DNA of 51,555 nucleotides from assembly GCA_001983455.1 (NCBI GenBank), contig LJDB01000040.1:1-51555 (forward strand), read 5' to 3'. The notes below the pieces were generated by a model. It made no database searches. It saw nothing but the letters and a program-made list of their open reading frames with translations, and had not been told where the DNA came from. The stretch comes from Candidatus Epulonipiscium fishelsonii. Lineage in GTDB: Bacteria > Bacillota > Clostridia > Lachnospirales > Cellulosilyticaceae. This document shows positions 1-8,911 of the stretch, piece by piece. The position numbers and the translations under genes were made by a program. Every line of letters starts with the position of its first letter. Positions within the stretch are counted from its first letter, which is position 1.

Positions 1-246
1 TGATAATTTTAGTAAATCTTGACCTTTATATGTGATTTCTCCATGATCTATAACTGCGTTAGCAGGTAATATTCTAGTAATAGCTTTCGTTGTTACTGAC
101 TTTCCCGATCCCGATTCGCCAACTATTGCTAGTGTTTCACCTTCATTTAAATAAAAGCTTACGCCTCTTATAGCTTTTACTTTTCCTGCAAATGCATTAA
201 AGTGTATATGCAAATCTTTTACTTCTAGTATTCTATTTCCAGCCAT
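1..246 (-). CDS. oppD: Oligopeptide ABC transporter ATP-binding protein, OppD-type (N-terminal part only)
   Basis: The first 82 codons are in the window; the rest lies beyond the left edge. The ATG at 246 follows an AAGGAG ribosome binding site. The protein opens MAGNRILEVKDL and carries a Walker A motif, GESGSGKS, at about residues 44-51, as in OppD/DppD ATPases that power peptide import. It is the last visible gene of the minus-strand operon, 16 nt after the S9 peptidase, with the matching lipoprotein and two permeases upstream, so an OppD role is well supported. Whether an OppF partner follows cannot be seen. Confidence 0.88.
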   Translation of the reverse strand, partial: MAGNRILEVKDLHIHFNAFAGKVKAIRGVSFYLNEGETLAIVGESGSGKSVTTKAITRILPANAVIDHGEITYKGQDLLKLS

Positions 247-262
247 AAGATTTCTCCTTACT

Positions 263-2032
263 TTATTTGTTTAGATGTTTATTTAAAAATTCTACTACTT
301 TTGGATAACAATCTAATTGATTTTTTCTCTTTGATAATCCGTGTCCTTCATCTTCGTATCTTAAATATTCCACTGGAACATTTCTATCTTTCAAACTTTG
401 CACTATCTGTTCTGCCTCAGATACTGGAACTCTTGGGTCATTTGCACCATGTATTACCATAAGTGGTGCTATTATTTCATCCACTTTATGAATTGGAGAG
501 ACTTTTCTTAAAATATCTCTATGATGTTCTAAACTTCCATATTCAGTTTCTCTATGTGAACGACGATACTCAGCAGTGTTTTCTAAAAATGTTTCTAAGT
601 TTGACATACCAACTGTATCTACACCTGCTGCAAATAGATCTGGATAATTTGCCACGCAAGCAAGAGTCATATATCCTCCATAACTTGCACCCATTACAGC
701 AATTTTATCTTTTGGAGCCATATTGTTATTAACCAAATATTTTACCAAACTTTCTATATCTTTTACACTGTCTAATCTTTTTTCTATATCATCTAAATAA
801 GTATATGCCTTTCCATATCCAGTTGACCCTCTTACATTTGGTGCAACTATTGTGAAACCTTGGCTAATTAAATATTGTGTAAGTGGTGAAAACATTGGTC
901 TTCCTTGTGCTTCTGGTCCTCCATGAATATCTATTATAACTGGAGATACTTCTGAGGTTTGTTTGTAAACCCAAAATGGGACTACTAAGTCATCAAATGA
1001 TTTATAGTGATGTAATGTAGGCTCCGCTAATAAATCTTTATTTATTCCTTCTAAAGATGCAGTTGTTACCTTTTTTATAAGGTCATTTTCTAAATCTAAT
1101 AACCATACATTCGTTGGTCTTGTTCCAGTTGTTACACTAAATAAAAGTTTATATGAATTACTATCCCAGTTCATACCAAAATAATTCATTACTCCTTTTG
1201 GAGCAGAGGGTATGCTAATTAGTTTATTAGTTGTTGTATTTAGTATTTCAATTTCTGAGTAGCCATCTCTATTTATTTGCATAGCTAAATATTTATCATC
1301 ATAACTTAATTTTATTTTTTCAATGCCCCATTTTTCTTCATATACTTTTATTATTTTTCCTGTTTGCATATCATAATAAGCTAAATATTCAAAATCACTG
1401 CCTTTATCTGTTAGAAAATAAAATCCTTGACTATTTTTCTTCCATGCTGGAGATACATACATAGCATTCTCAGAAGTGGGGTCTATATTTTTGGCCTGTT
1501 GTGTCTGCAAATTTGCAATCCATAAACAATTATCAGACTGTGCTTTTAGTTTATTATATAATAAATAATTTCCACAAGGTGATAATTCTGCTGGAATATT
1601 GTAGCTATCTTCATTTTGAATTATTATTTTGACTTCTTTTGTATCTATGTTCATTTCACATATATCAAAATTTTTAGGGTTTCGAGCATTACTTGCAAAC
1701 ACTATAGTCTTTCCATCTGGTTTCATTCCACCATATTGATGTCTTGCACTTGAATTTTGTGTAATATCTATTATTTTTGAATTATTTATCATGTATATTT
1801 GTTCTTGTTCATTTCCACCTGCATCCATGGTAAATAATATATCTTGTTTATTTGGAGTCATGTTTAAACTAAATATTCTTTCAGTAAAGAAAGTAATTTG
1901 GGTTTCATTACCTTCTTTATCTTTGTGCCAAATTTGATTTACACCACTTTTATTACTTATATAATAAAATCCTTCATCTTTACTCCATTTTGCACCATAA
2001 CAAGATGTTATGTTATAATAATTATTTATCAC
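263..2032 (-). CDS. S9 family serine peptidase (prolyl oligopeptidase / acylaminoacyl-peptidase type)
   Basis: 589 residues with a GTG start after GGAGGAATATT. The N-terminal two thirds (about 1-330) look like the beta-propeller of S9 peptidases, with repeated short blocks such as SPAWKKNSQGFYF. The C-terminal part is an alpha/beta-hydrolase. The triad can be read as Ser450 in GASYGG, Asp532 in NDPRVP and His564 in EGHG. There is no signal peptide, so it should act in the cytosol on short peptides. It lies 22 nt after oppC and 16 nt before oppD, which suggests that it cleaves the peptides imported by this transporter. The exact S9 subfamily (S9A or S9C) and cleavage preference cannot be read from sequence alone. 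Confidence 0.9.
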   Translation of the reverse strand: MINNYYNITSCYGAKWSKDEGFYYISNKSGVNQIWHKDKEGNETQITFFTERIFSLNMTPNKQDILFTMDAGGNEQEQIYMINNSKIIDITQNSSARHQYGGMKPDGKTIVFASNARNPKNFDICEMNIDTKEVKIIIQNEDSYNIPAELSPCGNYLLYNKLKAQSDNCLWIANLQTQQAKNIDPTSENAMYVSPAWKKNSQGFYFLTDKGSDFEYLAYYDMQTGKIIKVYEEKWGIEKIKLSYDDKYLAMQINRDGYSEIEILNTTTNKLISIPSAPKGVMNYFGMNWDSNSYKLLFSVTTGTRPTNVWLLDLENDLIKKVTTASLEGINKDLLAEPTLHHYKSFDDLVVPFWVYKQTSEVSPVIIDIHGGPEAQGRPMFSPLTQYLISQGFTIVAPNVRGSTGYGKAYTYLDDIEKRLDSVKDIESLVKYLVNNNMAPKDKIAVMGASYGGYMTLACVANYPDLFAAGVDTVGMSNLETFLENTAEYRRSHRETEYGSLEHHRDILRKVSPIHKVDEIIAPLMVIHGANDPRVPVSEAEQIVQSLKDRNVPVEYLRYEDEGHGLSKRKNQLDCYPKVVEFLNKHLNK

Positions 2033-2054
2033 AATATTCCTCCTTATTCGTTAT

Positions 2055-3224
2055 TTACAAACCTCTCATTCGAGGGTCAAACGCATCCCTCAGTCCATTT
2101 CCAAACATATTAAATGCAAGCATTAGTGCAGATACTATTAATGCTGGAAATAATGTTAGATGTGGTGTTGTTGTTAATACTTTTTGTCCTTCTGACAATA
2201 ATACACCAATACTTGGTTCAGGAGCTTGAACTCCCAATCCTAAATAAGATAAAAACGCTTCCGAAAATATTGCTGCTGGTACGGCAAATGTTGCCTGTGT
2301 AATAATTGGACCAATTGCATTTGGAAGAATGTGCCTAAATATTATTGTAAAATCACTAACACCCATTGTGCGTGCTGCCATTACATATTCATATCCTTTA
2401 TATCTATAAAATTGTGCACGTATCATTCTACTCATTCCAATCCAGCCTGTTAATACTAATACCAATATAAAACTTGCGACTCCCGCTCCTAATACCATTA
2501 TAAATAATATTGACATTACCAAAAATGGGACACTACCTAATATCTCGGTTATTCTTTGTAATATCATGTCAATTGTTCCACCATAATATCCTGAAATTGA
2601 GCCATATACAACTCCTATTATACAGTTTATTATTACTGAAACAACTCCTATTAATAAAGATATGCGAGTTCCACGCCATAATCTAACAAAAAGATCACGG
2701 CCTATATCATCCGTTCCAAATACAAAATAATAGTCTTCAGCTTCCCTCAATGTATACGCATTGACATCTGCTATTACTTTTGGAATTTCTTTTCCTTTAA
2801 AAGTAAATATATATTCTTCCTTTATTCTCATAATAGCATCCCCATAAGTTTCAAGGTCCGCTTCAAATAAATCCATCTCAATGGAGCCGTCGCAAATCCC
2901 AAAATCTTCTAATATAGGTATTCTAGGAGGAAGAGCTCCAAAACTTGTATGTTGGTCTCTATATCCATGTTTACTAAACATAGGTCCAAATATAGCCATA
3001 AATACTATAGCTATTATTATTACAGCTCCAACTATAGCTGCTTTATTTTGCTTAAATCTAAGCCAAGCATCTTTAAAAAATCCAATTGCCTCTCCTTCTA
3101 TTTGAGCATCCTGAATAGTTGTATTCGATACTATCTCAAACATATCTGCTGATATATTTTCATTCATAATTTGCTCTAGATTTAAAGGTTCTTGTACGGG
3201 TATCTTTTGGTCTTTTTTACTCAT
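2055..3224 (-). CDS. oppC: Oligopeptide ABC transporter permease, OppC-type
   Basis: 389 residues. A long N-terminal cytosolic segment (about 50 residues) leads into a first membrane helix (AIVGAVIIIAIVFMAIFG), a large external loop, and the five-helix permease domain. The ATPase-contact loop AARTMGVSDFTIIFRHILPN is the EAA-type motif of binding-protein-dependent permeases. The family is usually about 300 residues; the extra length is in the N-terminal extension and the loop between helices 1 and 2. The ATG follows GGGGGG with 8 nt spacing and overlaps the end of oppB by 8 nt, so the two permeases are probably translationally coupled. Confidence 0.9.
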   Translation of the reverse strand: MSKKDQKIPVQEPLNLEQIMNENISADMFEIVSNTTIQDAQIEGEAIGFFKDAWLRFKQNKAAIVGAVIIIAIVFMAIFGPMFSKHGYRDQHTSFGALPPRIPILEDFGICDGSIEMDLFEADLETYGDAIMRIKEEYIFTFKGKEIPKVIADVNAYTLREAEDYYFVFGTDDIGRDLFVRLWRGTRISLLIGVVSVIINCIIGVVYGSISGYYGGTIDMILQRITEILGSVPFLVMSILFIMVLGAGVASFILVLVLTGWIGMSRMIRAQFYRYKGYEYVMAARTMGVSDFTIIFRHILPNAIGPIITQATFAVPAAIFSEAFLSYLGLGVQAPEPSIGVLLSEGQKVLTTTPHLTLFPALIVSALMLAFNMFGNGLRDAFDPRMRGL

Positions 3225-4176
3225 TAGATTTACCCCCCATTCGTATTCTTGGATCCACTATTCCATAAGATATATCAACTAGTAACATTGATATCAATCC
3301 TATTAGTGAGTAGAAAAATAATACTGCTATTGTTAGGTAATAATCAGATGTTTGAATGGAACCCGCTGCTAGTGAACCAATACCAGGTATTCCAAATATA
3401 TTCTCCACTACCATTGACCCTCCAAGAAGTCCCATAAACATTGGAATTATTATATTACACAAAGGTATAAAACTATTTCTTATTGCATGTCTTAGTGTTG
3501 ATTGTGTTTGACTTAATCCTTTTGATTTGCTTAGTAACATGTATTCTGAATTTAAAGCTTCAAATAGTTCTGCTCTCATATATCTTGTAATTGTTGCAAT
3601 ACCTCCAAATGACAAGGCAAGTATAGGTAGTATCATTGACACAAATTTACTAAGCGAAAAATTAGAATCCAGTTCCAATAAAAATGGAAACCACCCAAGT
3701 TTATACGCAAATATATATTGTAAAATAGAAGCAAATATAAAACTTGGTACCGAAACATTAAATACTACCATTGTAGATATTGCATGGTCTACAATAGTAT
3801 TTTTTCGTAGTGCAGCTATTATTCCACAGGCCAGCCCAACTGGTATTGTTAGGGCTAACGAAAATAAATTTAATTGTAATGTTAAAGGAATTTTGTCTAT
3901 GATTATAGCAAATACTGGTCTTCTTGGATATAATGTAATAGACTCACCAAAATCAAAGGAAAGAAAGTTTTTTATAAAAATTGCATATTGTTCTCCCAAA
4001 GATTTATCCAAATGATATCTTTGTATTAATGCTTCTCGTATTATAGGGGATGATCCTTCTCCTGCTATATCCCCAGGAATTAGACGTATTGCAAAGAAAC
4101 TTAAGCTGATGATTATAAATAATGTTATCATCATTGCAATTAATCTTTTAATTATATATTTTGTCATAGGTTTCAC
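3217..4176 (-). CDS. oppB: Oligopeptide ABC transporter permease, OppB-type
   Basis: 319 residues with about six membrane helices, the first at residues 9-30 (IKRLIAMMITLFIIISLSFF). The RLIPGD motif after helix 1 and the cytosolic loop SKSKGLSQTQSTLRHAIRNS are characteristic of OppB/DppB. It should form the membrane channel with OppC. It sits 8 nt after the substrate-binding lipoprotein and overlaps oppC by 8 nt. The canonical Glu that opens the EAA loop is not obvious here (LLSKSKG), a minor deviation. Assignment to peptides rather than nickel rests on the peptidase and amidohydrolase neighbours. Confidence 0.9.
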   Translation of the reverse strand: MKPMTKYIIKRLIAMMITLFIIISLSFFAIRLIPGDIAGEGSSPIIREALIQRYHLDKSLGEQYAIFIKNFLSFDFGESITLYPRRPVFAIIIDKIPLTLQLNLFSLALTIPVGLACGIIAALRKNTIVDHAISTMVVFNVSVPSFIFASILQYIFAYKLGWFPFLLELDSNFSLSKFVSMILPILALSFGGIATITRYMRAELFEALNSEYMLLSKSKGLSQTQSTLRHAIRNSFIPLCNIIIPMFMGLLGGSMVVENIFGIPGIGSLAAGSIQTSDYYLTIAVLFFYSLIGLISMLLVDISYGIVDPRIRMGGKSNE

Positions 4177-4184
4177 CTCACTTA

Positions 4185-5936
4185 TTAAGGTGCTGATATA
4201 ATATCTAATTGATTTGTTGAATACCCTATAAATGGTAAATATTCCGTTGTTGATAATTCCATTCTTTCATGATACATTACAGTGTTATCATTTTGCATAA
4301 CAGGAACAAATGCTCCATATTCTAATAATAATTCTTCCATTCTAGCCAAGGCTTCACCTTTGCCTTTTATATCATTTACTAAGCTTCCATATACTGATTC
4401 AAATTGTAATTCATCAAACTCTTCATTCTCAAATCCTGTAATATATTTGTCTGCATAATCACTAGTCCAAACATTTAAAGTAGCCCATGGATTAAATACA
4501 TTTGCTAGTCTTACTCCAAGACCTAAGTCATAATCTCCAGAGCGATATAAATCATAAGCTGCAGCTGGTGGCACTGCTCTTAGTGCAAGAGTAAATCTGT
4601 CTTTTCCAAATAAATTTTCAAGTGATTCTTGTAATACCTCTGCTTGACGTTTTTGGTCTTCTTGACCTTCAAAATAGATATATTCAACTGTTACAGGAGT
4701 TCCTCCGTTTTCTTCATAAGCTTTATTAAATAGCTCTAGTGCTTTATCTGGATTAGTTGCCCATTTTTCTTCTATTGCTTTTGCAGGTGCTGTATCTCTA
4801 TAATATTCACCACCTGATATTGGGTCTCCTACATAAATTCCTGTAGATATCATATATGGTGTAGATGGATATAATACATATACATCTTCGCATATAGTTT
4901 CACGTGGAGTCGCATAATGTAAAGCATTTCTGAAATCTTGGCTTTGCATAATTTTATTCTCACTTGCACCGTTTACAAAATATCCCCATACATGTGGTGA
5001 TAAAGTTGGATTTGCACGTGGGTCGTTTTTGTATTGTGTATATTCGTCTCCTGATAAGGAATGTTGATCTAGCTCATTTTTAAAGAACATTTCGCTTCTT
5101 GTTGCACTAGATGAAATATATCTTCTGTTTATACTGTCTAGGTGAACATATCCTTCTTTTACTAGTGGGTCATTTTCATTGACTACATGTACGTCATGCC
5201 CTTCTGTTATCCATTCTGTTAGTGTAAACATACCAGCTGATGGGGTAGTGTCTAATGTAGTTGCATATGTAGTTGATGTTCTGTCTTCATTCATTGTAGC
5301 TTCATACAAATCTTCTTTTACAGGCCATATTAATGAACCAAGCGATGTGAAAAAGTCAAGGTCTGTTGCTGGATACTCTAGTACAATTTGTAGCTCGTTG
5401 TCATTTATTAATTTTACTCCAACATCCTCCCAGCTTATATTTCCAGCGTAATAATCTTTTGCTCCTTTTACTACTACTGTATCAAACATATATACCGCAT
5501 TTTTATTTACCAATTTTGGGTCAAGTAACATTTTCATTGAATATTCATAAGTTGCTGCATTAAGAGGTGTACCGTCATTCCAAGTTAAGCCATCTCTAAT
5601 TTTAATTGTCCAGGTTGTTCCACCATCTGATGAAGTTGGGAGTTCAGAAGCATGATGAGGCACAAATGTTAATTGATTAGATCCATCAGAAGATGCCATT
5701 GCAGCTACAAATGTTCCAAGGTTGCTAAATGCTTTACTATTTGTATACATATGTGGATTAAAAGTTGACATAGATGTTGTCCAACTTCTATAGTCTTTTG
5801 GCCCTGTAAATTCTTCACTTTCTGTACTAGTATTATTTTCTGTTTTTACATCATTGTTTGCTGTTCCTTGTGAACAAGCTGTAACCATCATTGTACTACC
5901 TAATAACAAAATTAATAATTTTCTTTTCATACTCAT
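4185..5936 (-). CDS. oppA: Extracellular peptide-binding lipoprotein (SBP family 5, OppA-type)
   Basis: 583 residues. The N-terminus is a lipoprotein signal (MSMKRKLLILLLGSTMMVTACSQ) with a VTAC lipobox, so the mature protein should be anchored by a lipidated Cys21 on the outer face of the membrane. A Thr/Ser/Asn-rich linker follows, then the family 5 solute-binding fold, with blocks such as IKIRDGLTWNDGTPL and FRNALHYATPRETI. ATG at 5936 has AGGAGG at 8 nt; a second in-frame ATG at 5930 is less well spaced. It is followed at 8 nt by oppB. It is the specificity component of the importer; the actual peptide preference is unknown. Confidence 0.92.
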   Translation of the reverse strand: MSMKRKLLILLLGSTMMVTACSQGTANNDVKTENNTSTESEEFTGPKDYRSWTTSMSTFNPHMYTNSKAFSNLGTFVAAMASSDGSNQLTFVPHHASELPTSSDGGTTWTIKIRDGLTWNDGTPLNAATYEYSMKMLLDPKLVNKNAVYMFDTVVVKGAKDYYAGNISWEDVGVKLINDNELQIVLEYPATDLDFFTSLGSLIWPVKEDLYEATMNEDRTSTTYATTLDTTPSAGMFTLTEWITEGHDVHVVNENDPLVKEGYVHLDSINRRYISSSATRSEMFFKNELDQHSLSGDEYTQYKNDPRANPTLSPHVWGYFVNGASENKIMQSQDFRNALHYATPRETICEDVYVLYPSTPYMISTGIYVGDPISGGEYYRDTAPAKAIEEKWATNPDKALELFNKAYEENGGTPVTVEYIYFEGQEDQKRQAEVLQESLENLFGKDRFTLALRAVPPAAAYDLYRSGDYDLGLGVRLANVFNPWATLNVWTSDYADKYITGFENEEFDELQFESVYGSLVNDIKGKGEALARMEELLLEYGAFVPVMQNDNTVMYHERMELSTTEYLPFIGYSTNQLDIISAP

Positions 5937-5959
5937 AATAATTGCCTCCTATATTGTGT

Positions 5960-7114
5960 TTATTGATATACAACTTCACCATTTATTATTGTTGTTACAA
6001 CTTTAGCATTCGTATCTAGTGTTGGAATACCTTTAAATATTACTATATCCGCATCTTTTCCAACTTCTATTGAACCAATTCTATGGCTTTGACCAATTAT
6101 TTTTGCTGGATTTATAGTCAACATATTTATTGCAATTTCTTCAGATGCTCCAAATCTTACCAATTCTCCTGCTTGTTGTATAATTACATCTGGATTTAAT
6201 ATTGGTCCATCTGTCATTATGCTGCATAAAACTCCTCTTTTGTTCAATTCAATTAAACATTCTATATCTACTTTTCCACATTCACCAGGTGTTAAATAAA
6301 CTCCTGCTGGCCCAAATATTACACCAACCAAATTTTTGGCACTAGAAATTTCATCATAAAAATCACTTGAACCCCACGCATGGTCTAATGTAAATTTTAC
6401 ATTAAATTCTTCTGCAATTTTTAATGTTGTAAGCATATCAAATTGTTCACAATGAACTTTTATTGGAATTTCTCGTCTTAATACTCTTGCCACATTTTCA
6501 AGACCTTGATTGTATGGAGGTTTTTTAGTATTATCATCTTTTGCCTGTTCTTGTTTTTTCATATATTCCTGAGCTTTTAAAAAATTTTCTCTTATTACTT
6601 GGGCTATCCCCATTCTTGTCATGGGCATTTGATTTCTTTTACCATAAACACCTTTAGGATTTCCTCCTAGTGCCATTTTTAAAGCAATAGGGTTTTCTAT
6701 GCACATATCATCCATATTTTTTCCATAAGATTTAACTGCACAAACTAATCCGCCAACCACATTTCCACTTCCTGGAGCCAAAGCAGAAGTTGTAATTCCA
6801 GCTGTATACGCTCTTGTAAACATTGGCGATGTAAAATCAATTCCATAGTAACTTTCAATTTCTGGAGTGGAGTGATTAGTCATTTCATTTAAATCTTGCT
6901 CTTCCATAGTCCTACCAAAACCGCCTATATGACTATGTGCATCAATAATTCCTGCTGTAACCACAAGCCCTTTCGCATCTATGACTTTTGCATTTTCTGA
7001 AATTGTTACTTCTTCACCTACTTGTGTTATTTTTCCATTTTCAATTACTATGGTACCTTTTTCATAAATTTTATTAGCAGACGTATATATTTTTGCATCT
7101 TTTATTACCAACAT
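5960..7114 (-). CDS. Amidohydrolase (imidazolonepropionase-like), catalytically complete paralogue
   Basis: 384 residues of the metal-dependent amidohydrolase superfamily. The expected metal ligands are visible: HSH in IIDAHSHIGG (about residues 61-63), a His in KVHCEQ, a His in TLDHAW and the catalytic Asp in MTDGP. The C-terminal GKDADIVIF closing strand is also typical. It starts inside the end of the upstream paralogue (10-nt overlap) with AGGAGA about 10 nt before the ATG. Its place directly ahead of oppA suggests a late step in breakdown of imported peptides or N-blocked amino acids. The substrate cannot be named; isoaspartyl dipeptidase or prolidase-like activity are guesses. Confidence 0.82.
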   Translation of the reverse strand: MLVIKDAKIYTSANKIYEKGTIVIENGKITQVGEEVTISENAKVIDAKGLVVTAGIIDAHSHIGGFGRTMEEQDLNEMTNHSTPEIESYYGIDFTSPMFTRAYTAGITTSALAPGSGNVVGGLVCAVKSYGKNMDDMCIENPIALKMALGGNPKGVYGKRNQMPMTRMGIAQVIRENFLKAQEYMKKQEQAKDDNTKKPPYNQGLENVARVLRREIPIKVHCEQFDMLTTLKIAEEFNVKFTLDHAWGSSDFYDEISSAKNLVGVIFGPAGVYLTPGECGKVDIECLIELNKRGVLCSIMTDGPILNPDVIIQQAGELVRFGASEEIAINMLTINPAKIIGQSHRIGSIEVGKDADIVIFKGIPTLDTNAKVVTTIINGEVVYQ

Positions 7115-8244
7115 GATCTATACTTCTCCTTTGTCAATAAATTTTCACCATTTTGATATATAGCTACTAATTGAGCATTATATGTAGTTATTGGATTGTT
7201 ACTCCAGATAGCGATGTCTGCATCCTTACCTATTTCAATTGTTCCAACTCTATCATCCACACCTAGGATTTTAGCTGGATTATAAGTAATTGCACTAAGC
7301 ACATTTTCAGCACTTACCCCGCCTTTATGCCAAAGTAAAGCATTCCATAATAAATTTTCTTTTCCAGATGCATAATATTCCCCTGCATTTCCACAAGCTA
7401 TTACGGCTCCATCATTCATCATATCTTCTATATCTTCAAAATTAATATGTTGATTAATAGATGACATTGCGGAAGTTAAATCACCAAGGATTAACGGTGA
7501 TTTTTTAGTTTTCACGGGTTCAAAGTCTCTATCTATTCCGTATGCACCCACATATACAACTTTAATTTTTGGAAATTGTTTTAACATATGTTCGGTACTT
7601 TTCATTTCCATCTTAGTATAACAGCTAACAAAGATAGGCATTTCACCATTTATTACAGGCATTAAAGCTTCACATTTTGCATCATAATCTTTTTCACTGT
7701 CATACTCCATAGCTTTTTTAATAGCACTTTCAAATAATGCAAATACACCCATTCTTGTCATTGGCATAACAGAACGTTTTCCATATAAATTTTTTGGGGC
7801 ATTTGTCAAATTAACTGCCATTCCAACTTTTTCTTTTATCAACATTTTATAAGGATTTCTTCCATAAGTTTTAAAAACTCCCATTTGTCCACCCATTACA
7901 TTTTGAGGTCCTGGAGTTATCCCACTTGATGTAATTCCATAAGTATATAATTCTTGAAAATTCATGCCATCTTGATCCATTGAATATATAATGTCCATTT
8001 GTGGTAAAATGGGGTCAGTATTTTCTGAGCCGTCATTTTCTCTAAATAATCCACGAGTCCCATAAACATTTAATGGGTCTATGAATCCTGGAATAACTAC
8101 TTTATTTGTTGCATCTATTACCTCAGCTTGAATATGTATATTCTTACCTATACTAGAAATTATACCGTTTTTAACTAGTATATCAGTGTTCTTAAATATT
8201 TGTTTTTTTCCATTATGAATGGTTGCATTTTTAATTAATAACAC
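7105..8244 (-). CDS. Amidohydrolase-fold protein lacking the metal ligands (probable pseudoenzyme)
   Basis: 379 residues, clearly paralogous to the following gene: shared MPMTRMG block, YGKR block, NPAKI and GKDADI near the C-terminus. Every metal-binding motif of its partner is replaced: the HSH position reads PLN (GFIDPLNVYG), KVHCEQ reads FVSCYT, LDHAW reads YVGAY and the MTDGP Asp region reads ACGNAG. Starts at GTG 8244 with AAAGGAGG at about 6 nt. First gene of the operon, overlapping its active partner by 10 nt, which favours equal production and perhaps a mixed dimer. The fold should be intact; hydrolysis by the usual mechanism is not expected. A regulatory or scaffolding role is inference. 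Confidence 0.75.
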   Translation of the reverse strand: MLLIKNATIHNGKKQIFKNTDILVKNGIISSIGKNIHIQAEVIDATNKVVIPGFIDPLNVYGTRGLFRENDGSENTDPILPQMDIIYSMDQDGMNFQELYTYGITSSGITPGPQNVMGGQMGVFKTYGRNPYKMLIKEKVGMAVNLTNAPKNLYGKRSVMPMTRMGVFALFESAIKKAMEYDSEKDYDAKCEALMPVINGEMPIFVSCYTKMEMKSTEHMLKQFPKIKVVYVGAYGIDRDFEPVKTKKSPLILGDLTSAMSSINQHINFEDIEDMMNDGAVIACGNAGEYYASGKENLLWNALLWHKGGVSAENVLSAITYNPAKILGVDDRVGTIEIGKDADIAIWSNNPITTYNAQLVAIYQNGENLLTKEKYRSCW

Positions 8245-8280
8245 TTATTTCCTCCTTTATCTTTTTGATTTATATTTAAT

Positions 8281-8308
8281 ATTATATACCTAATTTTTTA
8301 AAAATCAA
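8281..8308 (-). promoter_or_regulatory. Promoter of the peptide-catabolism operon
   Basis: Read on the minus strand, TTGATT (8303-8308), a 16-nt spacer and TATAAT (8281-8286) lie about 37 nt before the GTG start at 8244. Just upstream (8331-8350) the octamer ATATCGTT occurs twice about 10 nt apart, one helical turn, as an activator or repressor site might. At 8434-8458 there is a perfect 10-bp inverted repeat, AATTATAATA / TATTATAATT, around ACAGG. Nothing else stands out in 8245-8527. Confidence 0.55.
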
Positions 8309-8433
8309 CTTTTGATTATTATTTAATAATATATCGTTAAATATCGTTCGAAAATATTTAATATAAATTTTAGGGATTAAAAACAAATTATGTAAAAATA
8401 AATATAAAATTTTAATATTATAAATCTAAAATT

Positions 8434-8458
8434 AATTATAATAACAGGTATTATAATT
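8434..8458. repeat. Perfect inverted repeat in the operon upstream region
   Basis: Two 10-nt arms, AATTATAATA and TATTATAATT, flank ACAGG. It lies about 130 nt upstream of the operon promoter and about 110 nt downstream of the tmRNA 3' end. It has no U-tract and is all A/T, so it is a weak terminator at best; an operator for a dimeric regulator is the alternative. Function not established. Confidence 0.4.
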
Positions 8459-8527
8459 TAAAAATCTTATTTTTACTGCAAACTTCTATTTCTGATGTTG
8501 ATTCAATATAGACTAAGAAAAATTTGA

Positions 8528-8563
8528 AAAAAAGTTCACGTTTTTTATGACGTGAACTTTTTT
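8528..8563 (-). terminator. Rho-independent terminator of smpB-ssrA
   Basis: AAAAGTTCACG pairs with CGTGAACTTTT around a 10-nt loop, and on the minus strand the stem is followed by a T-run. It begins a few nt after the tmRNA 3' end, as expected for an ssrA terminator. The stem has A- and T-runs on both sides and could work in either direction. Confidence 0.8.
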
Positions 8564-8566
8564 ATA

Positions 8567-8911
8567 TGGAGGTGAGGGGAATTGAACCCCTGTCCGAAAA
8601 TCCATAAATTGTGGTCTCTACCATTATATTCATTATATTAACATTCCCTCTATCAAGCACCTAATGACAGGTTCATGACTTCAGTAGCTTCATAAGTACA
8701 ACCAATGGGCAAAGCTTACCATCAGACGTTCCCTGCTGTGTCGGAGTCTCGTTATAGCCTGCAGGTTAGCTATAGGAAACTTAGCTGCCTAAGCAGCTAG
8801 TGCAAAATTGTCTTCTGCGTTTAATTTAAGTGTCCTCTTTTAACGTAGTGTAGACTTCCTACGAATGGCTGCCCCAAAGAATGTGACCCCCGTCGAAACC
8901 ATTGCACCCCC
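8567..8911 (-). ncRNA. ssrA: Transfer-messenger RNA (tmRNA), 345 nt
   Basis: Rescues stalled ribosomes together with SmpB. The 5' end GGGGGTG (8911 downwards) pairs with CACCTCC at the 3' end to make the 7-bp acceptor stem, with discriminator A at 8567; CCA is not encoded. The T-arm reads GGACAGGGGTTCAATTCCCCT. The tag frame runs from GCA at 8818 to TAG at 8789 and encodes AEDNFALAA, a typical ALAA-ending proteolysis tag. Its mature 5' end directly follows the smpB stop codon with no spacer, so it is probably cut from a smpB-ssrA transcript by RNase P or made from a promoter inside smpB. Confidence 0.96.

Noticed and set aside
3527..4015. 162-codon plus-strand frame opposite oppB
   Set aside because: It is the shadow of a well-supported permease; its composition has no family resemblance and it has no start signal.
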